DNA of 64,000 bases from CCMP332 sp040218795 (GTDB taxonomy: Bacteria > Bacteroidota > Bacteroidia > Cytophagales > CCMP332). The position numbers and the translations under genes are program-made. Below the pieces are notes generated by a model. It worked only from the letters and a program-made list of their open reading frames with translations. It was not told the DNA's origin and ran no database searches. The stretch covers positions 372,001-436,000 of the forward strand of contig JAVJQT010000005.1 of the NCBI GenBank assembly GCA_040218795.1. Reading direction: 5' to 3'. Of this stretch, positions 1 to 9,827 are shown in pieces. Position 1 is the stretch's first letter. Every line of letters starts with the position of its first letter.

Positions 1-479
1 CCGCCCCAGTCTCCGTAGGTCTGAACAAATGCAATTTTTCCGTTTTCATCAAAATCAAAAGAGTCATAAACTTTTACGACCACTGAACCGGCTTCTGAAT
101 CTTCTGTTGCCGCCCAACTGATGGTCCAATCACCATAATAGCGAACCGAGCCGTCCATTTCCTTTGTTTCTGCATTGACCCCCGGAAGAAATTGGATGTT
201 TTCAGGCATTTGAAAATCTAAAGCTGCCCATCCCATTTTATCTTCCTCTTTCATGTTTTCAATACTTAAGGAATCCGGCGTGCCTATTGCAGTTGGCCGA
301 TAGTAAGCATTTTCGGCAAAATATTTGTCATAATCAAGACTTTCACTTTGCCAGTCGCTCAGGTAGGCCAAAACTGTTTGAGAATTTCTTTCAAAGGCTT
401 CTTTGGCAGAATTGTCTTCAGGTGGATTACAGGCAGAAAAAATGAGAGCAAGACTTAGTATTGAGAATATCGTTTTCAT
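1..479 (-). CDS. SnoaL/NTF2-like lipoprotein, truncated by window edge
   Basis: The frame is open from an ATG at 479 down to base 1, so the C-terminus is missing. The N-terminus is a lipoprotein signal, a hydrophobic stretch ending in the lipobox FSAC with Cys at about residue 17, which predicts an envelope lipoprotein. The mature part (YYRPTAIGTPDSL, then RYYGDWTISW and KVYDSFDFDENGKI) has the alternating pattern of small SnoaL/NTF2-like alpha+beta barrel domains. That assignment is by eye. Substrate and role are unknown. It is transcribed away from the gene at 658. Confidence 0.75.
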   Translation of the reverse strand, partial: MKTIFSILSLALIFSACNPPEDNSAKEAFERNSQTVLAYLSDWQSESLDYDKYFAENAYYRPTAIGTPDSLSIENMKEEDKMGWAALDFQMPENIQFLPGVNAETKEMDGSVRYYGDWTISWAATEDSEAGSVVVKVYDSFDFDENGKIAFVQTYGDWG

Positions 480-657
480 TATATATAGTTTTTTATATAA
501 ATGTAAATAAAAAAATCTTCTGATTTATTAATTGCTTTTATTATCTATGGAAAAAGAAAAATTGAAGAAAATATTAAATGCCATAATTCAGATTTCAATA
601 TTTTTTTAGAAAGAGAGTTTAAAGACTATATTCGAAATTATTTCCATTGATTACTTG

Positions 658-1260
658 ATGCTAAAAAATCATCTTACTTGTTTAACCTTTTTAATATTTC
701 TATTAGTATCGAATCTACTTTCCGCCCAAAACCAGAAATACACCGTTTTCTGGGGAGATGATGAAATAGGGCTAATGAATGTTTCCAGAGTTCAAAATGG
801 CCTTAAAACCGAATATTCCTTTAAAGCAGATGTCGAATTCAGGGTGATTTTAAAGTACAATCGCACTACCCAATTCAATGCTACTTACCTTCGCGACACA
901 CTGATTTATTGTTCGAGTAAAAGTGTAATGAATGATAATCTCAAAGATTTTCAATACACCAAAAAAATAGGTGATTCTTATCAGATCTTTCAGCATCCGG
1001 ACGATACCCTAAAAATGAAAGAATGCATCTTGCAATCCGTAGCACTGCTCTACTTCAATGAACCAAAACCGGAAATGAAAAGAATTTATGCGGAGGGTTA
1101 TTCCAAATTTGTGCCCATTGAAAAAGTGGGCAATGGCATTTATAAACTTTACCTGACTGAGGATAAAACCAATGTGTACTATTATGTAAACGGACATCTC
1201 AATGAGGTTAAAGTATTGCGCACCTGGTTTGATCTAACATTTAAAAGACAATTCAATTAA
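658..1260 (+). CDS. Secreted DUF6134-like protein
   Basis: A protein of about 200 residues with a signal peptide (hydrophobic core FLIFLLVSNLL, then SAQ near residue 23). The rest is rich in beta strands: YTVFWGDDEIGLMNVSR, then repeated short strands and a C-terminal YYYVNGHLNEVKV. This pattern resembles the Bacteroidota family DUF6134, of unknown function, but the match is tentative. An upstream TTG at 655 is also in frame; the ATG at 658 is preferred because the signal peptide follows directly. It stands alone, 137 bp before the tricorn-like gene, and need not be co-transcribed with it. Confidence 0.75.
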   Translation: MLKNHLTCLTFLIFLLVSNLLSAQNQKYTVFWGDDEIGLMNVSRVQNGLKTEYSFKADVEFRVILKYNRTTQFNATYLRDTLIYCSSKSVMNDNLKDFQYTKKIGDSYQIFQHPDDTLKMKECILQSVALLYFNEPKPEMKRIYAEGYSKFVPIEKVGNGIYKLYLTEDKTNVYYYVNGHLNEVKVLRTWFDLTFKRQFN

Positions 1261-1397
1261 GGGTCATTATTTTATCAAGGACCAAATGAAACATGCTTAT
1301 CCTTATTATCTGCCTTTTATGGAATTATATTTCCATCATTTATATAAATCAATGAAAAACACAATATTTGATTTGTGATTTTTAACAAAAAGCAATC

Positions 1398-4300
1398 ATG
1401 AAAAATATCCTTTCAATAGCAATTCTTCTTTTTTTCTTCAATAACTCTAGGGCTCAAATAAGTGCCAACTTAATGCAACACCCCGATGTTTCCGGTGATA
1501 AAATAACATTTGTCTATGGAGATGATATTTGGGTTGCAGATAAAAAGAGTGGTTTGGCGCATCGCTTAAGCTCGCCTGAGGGCCGTGAGTTTTATCCTCG
1601 TTTTTCTCCGGATGGAAAATACATCGCATATTCTGCCAATTACGATGGCAATTATGATGTTTATCTTATTCCAAGCGATGGAGGTATTCCCAAACGACTT
1701 ACCTATCATGACATGTATGATCGCGTGGTTTCATGGAATCCCGATGGGAAAAGTCTGATTTTTGCATCTTCAAGAGAAAGCGGGAGACAGCGTTTCACAC
1801 AATTTTTTAGTATTTCCATTGAAGGCGGCTCTCCACAAAAACTGGCCGTGCCTTATGGTTCTTATGCTTCCATTTCACCGGATGCTTCAAAAATTGCCTA
1901 TACCGATCGATCAAGAGCCAACAGAAACTGGAAAAGATACCGAGGCGGTACCGCACCCGATATCCATATCTTCGATCTCAATACTTTTGAAACTCAAAAT
2001 ATTACTCAAAATGATGCCAATGATGAATTGCCTATGTGGATTGGAAATTCAGTGTATTACATGTCGGATAATGGACCAGAACAGAGAAACAATATTTGGA
2101 AATACGACATTCAAAACAAAAAGAATGAGCAAATAACCAAAATCAGCGATTACGATATTACTTTTCCCGAAGCTGGCGATAATCAAATCATCTATGAAGC
2201 GGGCGGCAAATTGTTTATTCTCAATTTGGAAAATAATCAAAGTGAAGAAGTCAGAATTAATCTAATTTCAGACCGCGCAGCCTTAATTCCAAGACAGAAA
2301 AACGTCAGTAAATACATACACAGCAGTACTATATCACCGGATGGACAAAGAGTAGTTATTGAAGCGAGAGGTGATCTTTTTGACCTTCCGGCTGAAAAGG
2401 GATATGTATCTAATTTAAGCATGGGTTCCAAAGCTGCCGAACGATACCCTGCCTGGTCACCCGATGGCAAATCATTGGCCTACTGGAGCGATGAAAGCGG
2501 AGAATACCAAATGGTGATTAAAGACATGGCCGCTAAAGGCAGCACAAAAACAATTACACAATTCAAAGAGGGATTCAGGTATAATATTTTCTGGTCGCCG
2601 GACAGTAAAAAAATAGCTTTTGTCGATCAATCCATGCGTTTAAATCTGATGGAAGTGAGTACGGGTAAAATTACAAGTTTTGATAAGGGAAAATATTTGT
2701 TGGAAGGCGGATTGAGAAGTTTCAGGTTTGACTGGTCTCCGGATAGTAAATGGCTTTGTTATACTAAAAGTGCTGAAAGCTCTGCCACCTCGGCCATCTT
2801 TCTTTACAATACCGAAACAAACAAGGTTTCACAGCTGACTTCGGGATTTTATTCGGATTCCAATCCCGTTTTCAGTAAGGATGGAAAGTATTTGTTCTTT
2901 GGTACCAACAGAAGTTTTAATCCGCTCTATTCTGACCTTGACAACTCCTGGATCTATCCAAATACTACCGGTATTGCAGTGGGTACTCTGGACGAAAACG
3001 CTGAATCACTTTTAGCCATTAAAAATGATGAAGTCAGTTTGGAAAAAGAAGAAGAGGATACTGATAAAAAGTCTAAAAAAGACAAAAAAGATAAAAGTGA
3101 AGGAGGTAGTACGGATACAAAAGTGAGCATAAGCAATTTTGAAAACCGTGTTGAAATGCTCGATATCGAAGCCGGAAATGTAGGCGGATTAACAGCCCTT
3201 GACGGAAAATTACTATTTATGCGCTATCCAAATTCAGGGTCCCCTAAAGAAGAGAAAAACGCGTTAAACTATTATGATACTGAAGAGGAAAAAGTGAAGA
3301 CCATAATATCTGATATAAACGGATATGAAGTTTCTGCAGATGGTAAAAAGATTTTGTTAAGTCAAAAACAAAACTATGCTGTTATTTCAGTGGCCTCTGA
3401 TCAAAAAATTGAAAAGACCGTACCCATACAAAAAATGGTTATGGAAATTGATCCCCGAGCCGAGTGGAAACAAATTTTCATGGACGTCTGGAGAATTGAA
3501 CGCGATTATTTTTACGATCCCAATATGCATGGCGTTGACTGGAATGCCATGAAAGAAAAATATGGCAAACTGGTAGATGAAGCCAATTCAAGGGCCGATG
3601 TCAATATAATTATTGGCGATTTAATCGCTGAACTAAATGCATCGCATACTTATGTTGGCGGTGGCGATACTGAAAATGGCGATAATAAGAATTGCGGTTA
3701 TCTGGGTGCGGATTTTAGCGTGGAAAATGGCTACTTTAAAATTGTAAAGATCATCAATGGGGCTCCCTGGGATGTTGAACTGCGTTCTCCTTTAAATAAG
3801 CCAGGCGTAAATGTCAAAGAAGGTGATTATATATTGGAGATCAATGGCCAGAAACCCGATATATCCAAATCAATCCACGCCGCCTTTCAGGGCATGGCAG
3901 ATGAAACGGTACAGTTGACGATCAATTCAAAACCAAGTCTGGATAATTCAAAAAAAGTACTTGCAACTACCATGAAATCCGAAACCCGATTGAGACACCT
4001 TGCATGGATAGAAGCGAATCGAAAAAGAGTTGATGAAGCCAGCAATGGCAAAGTTGGGTATATCTATGTGCGAAGTACAGGAATAGATGGACAGAACGAA
4101 TTGGTTCGACAGTATTTCGGGCAAATGGGGAAAGAAGGTCTGATTATAGACGAACGCTTCAATAGCGGTGGTCAGATCCCCGATAGATTTATAGAATTGC
4201 TGGATAGAAAACCATTGGCTTTCTGGGCAGTAAGAGATGGAGAAGACTGGTCATGGCCTCCCGCCGGTAATTTCGGTCCAAAAGTTATGCTGATCAATGG

Positions 4301-4649
4301 TTTTAGTGGCTCGGGTGGAGATGCTTTTCCCGATTATTTTAGAAAAAGAAAGCTCGGCCCTTTGGTCGGAACCAGAACCTGGGGTGGTTTAATTGGAATC
4401 TCAGGAGCACCTACTCTGGTGGATAACGGATTTATTTCTTCTCCTACGTTCAGAATGTATGATCCTGATGGCCAATGGTTTAGGGAAGGGCATGGTGTAG
4501 ATCCTGATATCGAGGTGATAGAGGACTTTGAACAATTGGCAAAGGGTAAAGATGTTCAACTGGAAGCAGGCATTAAAGAAGTTATGCGACTGATGGAACT
4601 TGAAAGCAATTTCAAAAAACCCGCTCGTCCTGCTTATGAAAAAAGGTAA
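1398..4649 (+). CDS. Tricorn-like S41 peptidase, secreted
   Basis: A 1083-residue protein with a signal peptide (ends SRAQ near residue 20). PD40/WD40-type beta-propeller repeats run through the N-terminal half (SPDGKYIAYS, SPDGKSLAYW and similar). A PDZ-like segment sits near 780-850 and a C-terminal S41/TSPc protease domain follows. The tricorn catalytic residues can be placed: Ser749-His750 in ASHTYVGGG, nucleophile Ser972 in GFSGSGGDAF, and the following GTRTWGG and PDGQW segments. A Lys/Asp/Glu-rich linker lies near residue 550. Tricorn proteases degrade oligopeptides; the signal peptide suggests action in the periplasm rather than the cytoplasm. The DinB-like gene starts 15 bp downstream, so the two may be co-transcribed. 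Confidence 0.93.
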   Translation: MKNILSIAILLFFFNNSRAQISANLMQHPDVSGDKITFVYGDDIWVADKKSGLAHRLSSPEGREFYPRFSPDGKYIAYSANYDGNYDVYLIPSDGGIPKRLTYHDMYDRVVSWNPDGKSLIFASSRESGRQRFTQFFSISIEGGSPQKLAVPYGSYASISPDASKIAYTDRSRANRNWKRYRGGTAPDIHIFDLNTFETQNITQNDANDELPMWIGNSVYYMSDNGPEQRNNIWKYDIQNKKNEQITKISDYDITFPEAGDNQIIYEAGGKLFILNLENNQSEEVRINLISDRAALIPRQKNVSKYIHSSTISPDGQRVVIEARGDLFDLPAEKGYVSNLSMGSKAAERYPAWSPDGKSLAYWSDESGEYQMVIKDMAAKGSTKTITQFKEGFRYNIFWSPDSKKIAFVDQSMRLNLMEVSTGKITSFDKGKYLLEGGLRSFRFDWSPDSKWLCYTKSAESSATSAIFLYNTETNKVSQLTSGFYSDSNPVFSKDGKYLFFGTNRSFNPLYSDLDNSWIYPNTTGIAVGTLDENAESLLAIKNDEVSLEKEEEDTDKKSKKDKKDKSEGGSTDTKVSISNFENRVEMLDIEAGNVGGLTALDGKLLFMRYPNSGSPKEEKNALNYYDTEEEKVKTIISDINGYEVSADGKKILLSQKQNYAVISVASDQKIEKTVPIQKMVMEIDPRAEWKQIFMDVWRIERDYFYDPNMHGVDWNAMKEKYGKLVDEANSRADVNIIIGDLIAELNASHTYVGGGDTENGDNKNCGYLGADFSVENGYFKIVKIINGAPWDVELRSPLNKPGVNVKEGDYILEINGQKPDISKSIHAAFQGMADETVQLTINSKPSLDNSKKVLATTMKSETRLRHLAWIEANRKRVDEASNGKVGYIYVRSTGIDGQNELVRQYFGQMGKEGLIIDERFNSGGQIPDRFIELLDRKPLAFWAVRDGEDWSWPPAGNFGPKVMLINGFSGSGGDAFPDYFRKRKLGPLVGTRTWGGLIGISGAPTLVDNGFISSPTFRMYDPDGQWFREGHGVDPDIEVIEDFEQLAKGKDVQLEAGIKEVMRLMELESNFKKPARPAYEKR

Positions 4650-4664
4650 ATTATATTTCAGCTA

Positions 4665-5249
4665 ATGAAATTTTTAAAACTTGTTTTCATTTTTATCATT
4701 TCTGCTTCAATCGGAATAAGGGCTCAAACCATGTCAGAAAATGATTTAAACTTTTTTAAGGAAATCCCAGAATATGAAGGCCAATACAATTCGGGCAAAA
4801 TAAGCGCTAGAATGATTGACGGTCTGGGATTCAGATTTTACTGGGCGACCGAAGATTTAAGCGCTAAGGACATGACTTATCGTCCTTCTGAAGAGATACG
4901 CTCGATAGGAGAAACGATTCAACATATTTATGAAATGTCCTATTCATTAATGAATGTCGTTAATCTAAAAGCTCAAATTGATCCGGGATTAACCATGCCA
5001 GATATGCAGAGAAAGCAGACCCTTTTAAATTTAAAGCTTATAAGAGATAAGCTCATTTCAAGCAGTGATAAGGATTTTGAGGCTTATAATCGAATCAGGA
5101 GCAATGGTAATACTATTCCATTTTGGAAATACATTAATGGTCCGATCGAAGATTGCGTCTGGCATTGTGGTCAGATTGCAAGTTTTAGACGATTGGCAGG
5201 AAATCCAATTTCCAAAGACATTAGTTTCTTTGAGGGTAAAATGAGGTAG
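4665..5249 (+). CDS. Exported DinB-superfamily protein
   Basis: 194 residues with a signal peptide (ends GIRAQ near residue 21). The body is a predicted four-helix DinB-like fold, with metal-ligand histidines at about 87 (IQHIYEMSY) and 167 (VWHCGQIASFRR). DinB/YfiT-type proteins are metal-dependent and include thiol transferases, but most Bacteroidota members have no assigned reaction. The export signal makes a thiol role in the cytoplasm unlikely. It lies 15 bp after the tricorn-like peptidase. Confidence 0.85.
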   Translation: MKFLKLVFIFIISASIGIRAQTMSENDLNFFKEIPEYEGQYNSGKISARMIDGLGFRFYWATEDLSAKDMTYRPSEEIRSIGETIQHIYEMSYSLMNVVNLKAQIDPGLTMPDMQRKQTLLNLKLIRDKLISSSDKDFEAYNRIRSNGNTIPFWKYINGPIEDCVWHCGQIASFRRLAGNPISKDISFFEGKMR

Positions 5250-5270
5250 ATATTTTCCTATATATAAATA

Positions 5271-5978
5271 TTATTTCGAAGGAGGCATACTGGGTCTCAC
5301 TTCTATTTTACTTGGTAATGTTCTTGAATTTAGTTTGAGCAGATTTACCACCATTTCTCCGATGTCTTCAATCTGGATTTTCCAGGAATCAGAATCATTG
5401 GGTACATGATCGTTAAAATAGGTAGCTACTGAACCAGGCATAATCGTGCTTACGCGAATGCCGTACTGACGTAAATCAAGCATTACGGCTTGTGTAAAAC
5501 CTGTAAGTCCAAATTTGCTGGCATTGTAGGCCGCGCCTCCGGCAAAGAAATTGGTTCCGGCCAAACTGGAAATGGTAATAAAATAGCCTTTGCTTTTTTT
5601 AAGGCTTTCGAGCGTAGACTTGATCGTATTAAAAACACCCGTCAGATTAATATCCAGGGTATCTTTCCAGTCTTTCGGGCTTAAATTCTCAATAGAACCA
5701 AATTTTCCTATTCCCGCATTGGCCACCACCAAATCAATACCTCCCCATTTTTTAATAATTTTATCTACCGTATTGTTTTGTGAATTCAATTCTCTAACAT
5801 CGGATTCGAAGGCGAGTACATTGTCATTTCCGGTTTTTGCAATTAATTGTTTTGCGGCTTCGTCTGCACTTTGTTGAGATCTGGAGCTGATGGCTACCTT
5901 TCCTCCTTCTTTTAAAATAGCTTCCGCTATGCCATAACCAATTCCTTTACTTCCTCCTGTTATATAAGCTTTTACCAT
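5271..5978 (-). CDS. SDR family oxidoreductase
   Basis: A 235-residue classical short-chain dehydrogenase/reductase. It has the cofactor motif TGGSKGIGYG at residues 7-16, a DVRELN acidic/adenine-binding stretch, NAGIG near residue 90, catalytic Ser in ISSLAG, and the YxxxK pair in AAYNASKFG. The basic residues after the second strand (SSRSQQ) favour NADP(H). The substrate cannot be read from sequence; 3-oxoacyl reductase-like or sepiapterin reductase-like activity is possible. It converges with the DinB-like gene (21 bp between stop codons). Confidence 0.9.
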   Translation of the reverse strand: MVKAYITGGSKGIGYGIAEAILKEGGKVAISSRSQQSADEAAKQLIAKTGNDNVLAFESDVRELNSQNNTVDKIIKKWGGIDLVVANAGIGKFGSIENLSPKDWKDTLDINLTGVFNTIKSTLESLKKSKGYFITISSLAGTNFFAGGAAYNASKFGLTGFTQAVMLDLRQYGIRVSTIMPGSVATYFNDHVPNDSDSWKIQIEDIGEMVVNLLKLNSRTLPSKIEVRPSMPPSK

Positions 5979-6054
5979 TTTAATATCGATTTGTATATTG
6001 AAATGTAAGAAGACTCAGATTTGTTTGAAAAATTTTAGTGAATTAATCAACAAA

Positions 6055-8493
6055 TTACTCCATTCTCAGGGCATTTATGGGATTTTCTCTTGATGATCGA
6101 TAGGAATGAATGCCAACGGTCAATGCTATCAAAATCAAAGTGCTCATTGCTGCAATAAAAATATGTACAGGCGAAAGTGTTATTCTATTCGCAAAATCAT
6201 TTAACCAATAATCTGAAAGATAAATACTGATGGGAATTGAAATAATAATTGAAGCCATTGTGAGGTAAATAAAATTACGGCTTAACAACAGAATAATATC
6301 AATTGAGTTTGCACCAAGCACTTTTCTTATGCCCACCTCTTTTCTTTTTTGTGAAGCTATAAACATAATAAGGGCATAACTTCCCAGACATGAGATTAAA
6401 ATGGCCAAAAAGCCAAAATAGCCGACCAATTTCCCAAATCTTTCCTGGTCTTCATACATCTCGGCTAATGATTGATCTAAAAAACTATAATCAAAGGTCT
6501 CATCGGGAAAATGACTGTTCCATACACGCTCCAGCTTTGAAATGCTTTGCTTTATATTGGCGTTTTCCAAACGTATTGAAAGCGTATTGAATTGAGGAAC
6601 ATAAATTTCCAACATCAATGGACTTATGCTCTCATTTAAAGCCTGAAAATTGAAATTAGAAACCACGGCTATTACTCTGCCAATATTACCCTCCAGGTTA
6701 ATTTCCTTTCCCAAGGCATTTTGAGGAGTCCCAAAATGGAAATTTTCCACGGCCGCCTCATTGATAATATAAGCTGAAACTGAATCACTTGAAAAACCTT
6801 TTGCAAAATCACGTCCTGCAATTAATTGGATTTGATAAGTCTTTAAAAAGTCATAATCTACCGAAATAACAGGACAAAGCATATTGTCTTCGAGCGTAAA
6901 TCCCTCAGGAGCCACTACCCTATTTACTACTCCAAAACCGGGTGCTGTGGAAGACAAAGTGCTTGCCGACACACCTGGAATGCTTTTGATTTCATTTTCA
7001 AAGACATTTAATTTATTGCGTTTATTCTGATCTACGCCACCAAATACACTGTTAAAATTTGAGCTTTGAATAGGAAGTGTAATCATCAAATCCTTATTGA
7101 AACCCAAAGGGGCATTTCTTAAAAAATTAAGCTGTTTATACACTACAATGGTCGATGTTATCAATACAATTGATATCACGAATTGGAAAATGATCAATCC
7201 TTTTCTCAATGATAAATTCGCTCTTGATTCTAAGACTTTTCCTTTTAGACTCTTAATTACTGAAAAAGAAGAAACAAATAGAGAAGGATATAGACCAGCA
7301 ATAAAACCCGTTAGCAATAAAATAATCAAAAGCGAGAAGATAATTTCGGGTTTGATAAAAACACCCATTGAAAACTCTTTTCCGGTCAAGTCAGTCATAA
7401 AGGGCAGGAGCATATCCACCAAGAGAATAGACAATAAAGCCGCGATTAGCGTAATTATAAAAGACTCACCTAAAAATTGAATTACAATATTCTTCCGCCA
7501 GGCCCCTAAGACCTTGCGCATGCCAATTTCCTTGCGTCTTTCCAGAGATTTAGCCGTAGAAAGATTGATGAAATTAATACAGGCTATGATGATGGTCAAG
7601 ATTCCAATGGCACTAAAAATGTAGATAAATGATTTACTTCCCGCGGGTTCAGCCTGAGCCATTACCTCATCATTAAGATGAATATCGCCCAATGGCTGTA
7701 ATTCAAAGCTCTGCCCTTTTTGCTGATTTTCAGGAATTTTCTCTTCCACAAATTTTACAAAAGCCTTGTTCACGCCTTCTGGACCCATCCCCTCTTTTAA
7801 CAAGACATAGGTTGGAGAATGAGATACCATCCAGTTCAGTGTGAAATTTTTTCTGATTGAATTTCTAAAACTCTCGGGCTCAAGATCAAACATATTATCA
7901 TAGGGAATTAACATATCCACATGAATATGTGAGTTCGATGGGAAGTCATTAATGACCCCTATTACTTTAAAAGCCCTGTCGCCTTCAAGGTATATGTTTT
8001 CACCTATGGGATCTGAATTTTTAAAATATTTTTGAGCTATTTCTGAATTTAAAATAACAGTGAATGGCTCTTTTAAAGCATTGACCGTATCGCCTTTTAC
8101 AAAACTGAAATCAAAAATTTGAAATATCTCCGGGTCTGCAAAATTCACATTGTCTTCTTCATATTTTTGCATGGATACACCTTCTCCAACCCTGACACTT
8201 ACCGATCTTGACCATAATCTTGCGCTTTTTTCAATTTCGGGAAATGCTTCTTTTACATGTTTCTTTAATAAGGGAGGCACTCTGGCAATATCAAACTGAC
8301 TTATTTTATATCTCAAGCGATAAATGCGGTCAAATTTGCTGTGAAAGGTATCGTAGCTTACTTCATCGACAATAAATATTAAAATCAGCATTGCAGAAGT
8401 AAGACCGAGTGCAAGGCCAAAGACAGTAATTGCAGCGTAAATTTTATTTCTTAACAAATTTCGGATTGCGGTGATCAGATAATTGCGAAGCAT
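6055..8493 (-). CDS. ABC transporter permease, MacB/FtsX type
   Basis: An 812-residue membrane protein with the duplicated architecture of Bacteroidota MacB-like permeases. There is an N-terminal TM helix near residue 20 (IYAAITVFGLALGL), a periplasmic MacB_PCD domain, three TM helices near 290-400, a further TM helix near 430 with a second periplasmic domain, and a final FtsX domain with three helices. The FtsX signature ERRKEIGMRKVLGA and its copy KRKEVGIRKVLGAN are both visible. There is no ATPase domain, so it needs a separate ATP-binding subunit, not seen nearby. Likely role: mechanotransmission or export of lipoproteins or small molecules. Confidence 0.92.
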   Translation of the reverse strand: MLRNYLITAIRNLLRNKIYAAITVFGLALGLTSAMLILIFIVDEVSYDTFHSKFDRIYRLRYKISQFDIARVPPLLKKHVKEAFPEIEKSARLWSRSVSVRVGEGVSMQKYEEDNVNFADPEIFQIFDFSFVKGDTVNALKEPFTVILNSEIAQKYFKNSDPIGENIYLEGDRAFKVIGVINDFPSNSHIHVDMLIPYDNMFDLEPESFRNSIRKNFTLNWMVSHSPTYVLLKEGMGPEGVNKAFVKFVEEKIPENQQKGQSFELQPLGDIHLNDEVMAQAEPAGSKSFIYIFSAIGILTIIIACINFINLSTAKSLERRKEIGMRKVLGAWRKNIVIQFLGESFIITLIAALLSILLVDMLLPFMTDLTGKEFSMGVFIKPEIIFSLLIILLLTGFIAGLYPSLFVSSFSVIKSLKGKVLESRANLSLRKGLIIFQFVISIVLITSTIVVYKQLNFLRNAPLGFNKDLMITLPIQSSNFNSVFGGVDQNKRNKLNVFENEIKSIPGVSASTLSSTAPGFGVVNRVVAPEGFTLEDNMLCPVISVDYDFLKTYQIQLIAGRDFAKGFSSDSVSAYIINEAAVENFHFGTPQNALGKEINLEGNIGRVIAVVSNFNFQALNESISPLMLEIYVPQFNTLSIRLENANIKQSISKLERVWNSHFPDETFDYSFLDQSLAEMYEDQERFGKLVGYFGFLAILISCLGSYALIMFIASQKRKEVGIRKVLGANSIDIILLLSRNFIYLTMASIIISIPISIYLSDYWLNDFANRITLSPVHIFIAAMSTLILIALTVGIHSYRSSRENPINALRME

Positions 8494-8622
8494 GATGGAA
8501 ATTTTAAAATAAAACTAAAGCTTTGAGCGCTTTAATACAGAGAAACTTGATGAGCGGTTTATGGACTTTGAGGTTATCAGAAATAAGGGAATAATTCTTA
8601 CACCAACGGATTCTACAGGCCC

Positions 8623-9693
8623 CTATTCGGATACAGCAACTAAATTTAAAGGAAGCTCTTTGCCTCGTAAATTAATGGCCCCTTTCTTCAAAAATGAATA
8701 TTCTGAGGAAATGTTTTTGATCAGTTGAAATAAATCGTTTGAGATTAGGAATTTACTATTGAGATTATTGCATTCTGCCTGAATTCTGGCACAAGTATTT
8801 AAGGTATCTCCTGAATAGGTTATGTCTCTTTTAATGACGCCTATTTCCCCGGCAACCACAGCGCCATAATGGGCTCCTGCTTTAAATTCGGGAATTTGTG
8901 CGTATTTATCGAGGTATTTTGAACTCAGTTTCGCTATCGAAGTCTGAATTTCGAAGTAACATCGAATTGAATCATTGTTTTTTAACTTTTCACCGGCCTT
9001 CCAGGAAATTACAACTTCATCACCGACATACTGATAGATTTCTCCACCGGAGTTAATGATGGCCGCAGTTATATCTGAAAAAACATCTTTTAGAAATTCA
9101 TGGTATTTCTCACTGCCCAATTTTTCCGCGATGCTGGTTGAGGATTTTAAATCGAGAAACATAAATATGCGGTTTTCTGTCTTGGGAATATTGTACTTGC
9201 CAATAAGTATTTTGAATAAAATACCAGGGCCAAATTTATTGCTCATTTGCAAAAAGAAATAGGTTATGGCCACGGTAGAACCCCAAAAAAGGAGATTCTT
9301 CAAATGCATACTGGTGTAAACCAATAGCTCGAAATTGTTAATCCATCCATCTGAAAAAAGTGGAAAAGCAAGCGAAGATAAAACGAGGGAATACAAGACG
9401 GTTATGGTCCCGGTAATCGCTAAAAAGAAGAAAACAATTATACTAACTGTATAAATATATGGTCTTGTTCTGTATCTCTCGTCAACAAAAATGAGAACCA
9501 TTCCTCCAATAAATCCACCAAATAATCCAAATAAAAAATTGGAGATCAATACTGCAACAAATTCGTATTGTTCTGAAGATTCACTGATAAAATGACTTTT
9601 GAGAAAAAGGTGATCGTAAAAGGTTTGAAAAATGCCCAAGAGAGCCCAGGAAAATGTTATTATTAAAGCTCTGGTCCATTGAAGTTTTTTCAT
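8623..9693 (-). CDS. Membrane class III adenylate/guanylate cyclase
   Basis: 356 residues. The N-terminal half has about four TM helices (ALIITFSWALLGIF, FLFGLFGGFIGGMVLIFV, IYTVSIIVFFFLAITG and one near 135-155). The C-terminal half is a class III nucleotide cyclase domain. The metal-binding aspartates are present in FMFLDLKSST and YQYVGDEVVISW, and the later YSGDTLNTCARIQ matches the family NTxARI stretch. It probably makes cAMP in response to a membrane signal; base specificity is not certain. It lies downstream of no obvious partner. Confidence 0.88.
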   Translation of the reverse strand: MKKLQWTRALIITFSWALLGIFQTFYDHLFLKSHFISESSEQYEFVAVLISNFLFGLFGGFIGGMVLIFVDERYRTRPYIYTVSIIVFFFLAITGTITVLYSLVLSSLAFPLFSDGWINNFELLVYTSMHLKNLLFWGSTVAITYFFLQMSNKFGPGILFKILIGKYNIPKTENRIFMFLDLKSSTSIAEKLGSEKYHEFLKDVFSDITAAIINSGGEIYQYVGDEVVISWKAGEKLKNNDSIRCYFEIQTSIAKLSSKYLDKYAQIPEFKAGAHYGAVVAGEIGVIKRDITYSGDTLNTCARIQAECNNLNSKFLISNDLFQLIKNISSEYSFLKKGAINLRGKELPLNLVAVSE

Positions 9694-9827
9694 ATTGACT
9701 GAATTCCTTTAAAAATAAGAAAATCCATATACCTATTTTTCAAAGCCCAATATACTTGATCGTTTTTTTAGCAATTTTGAATTAAAATAAACTTAAGAAA
9801 GTAATAACACCTCAAAACAAGTGTTGA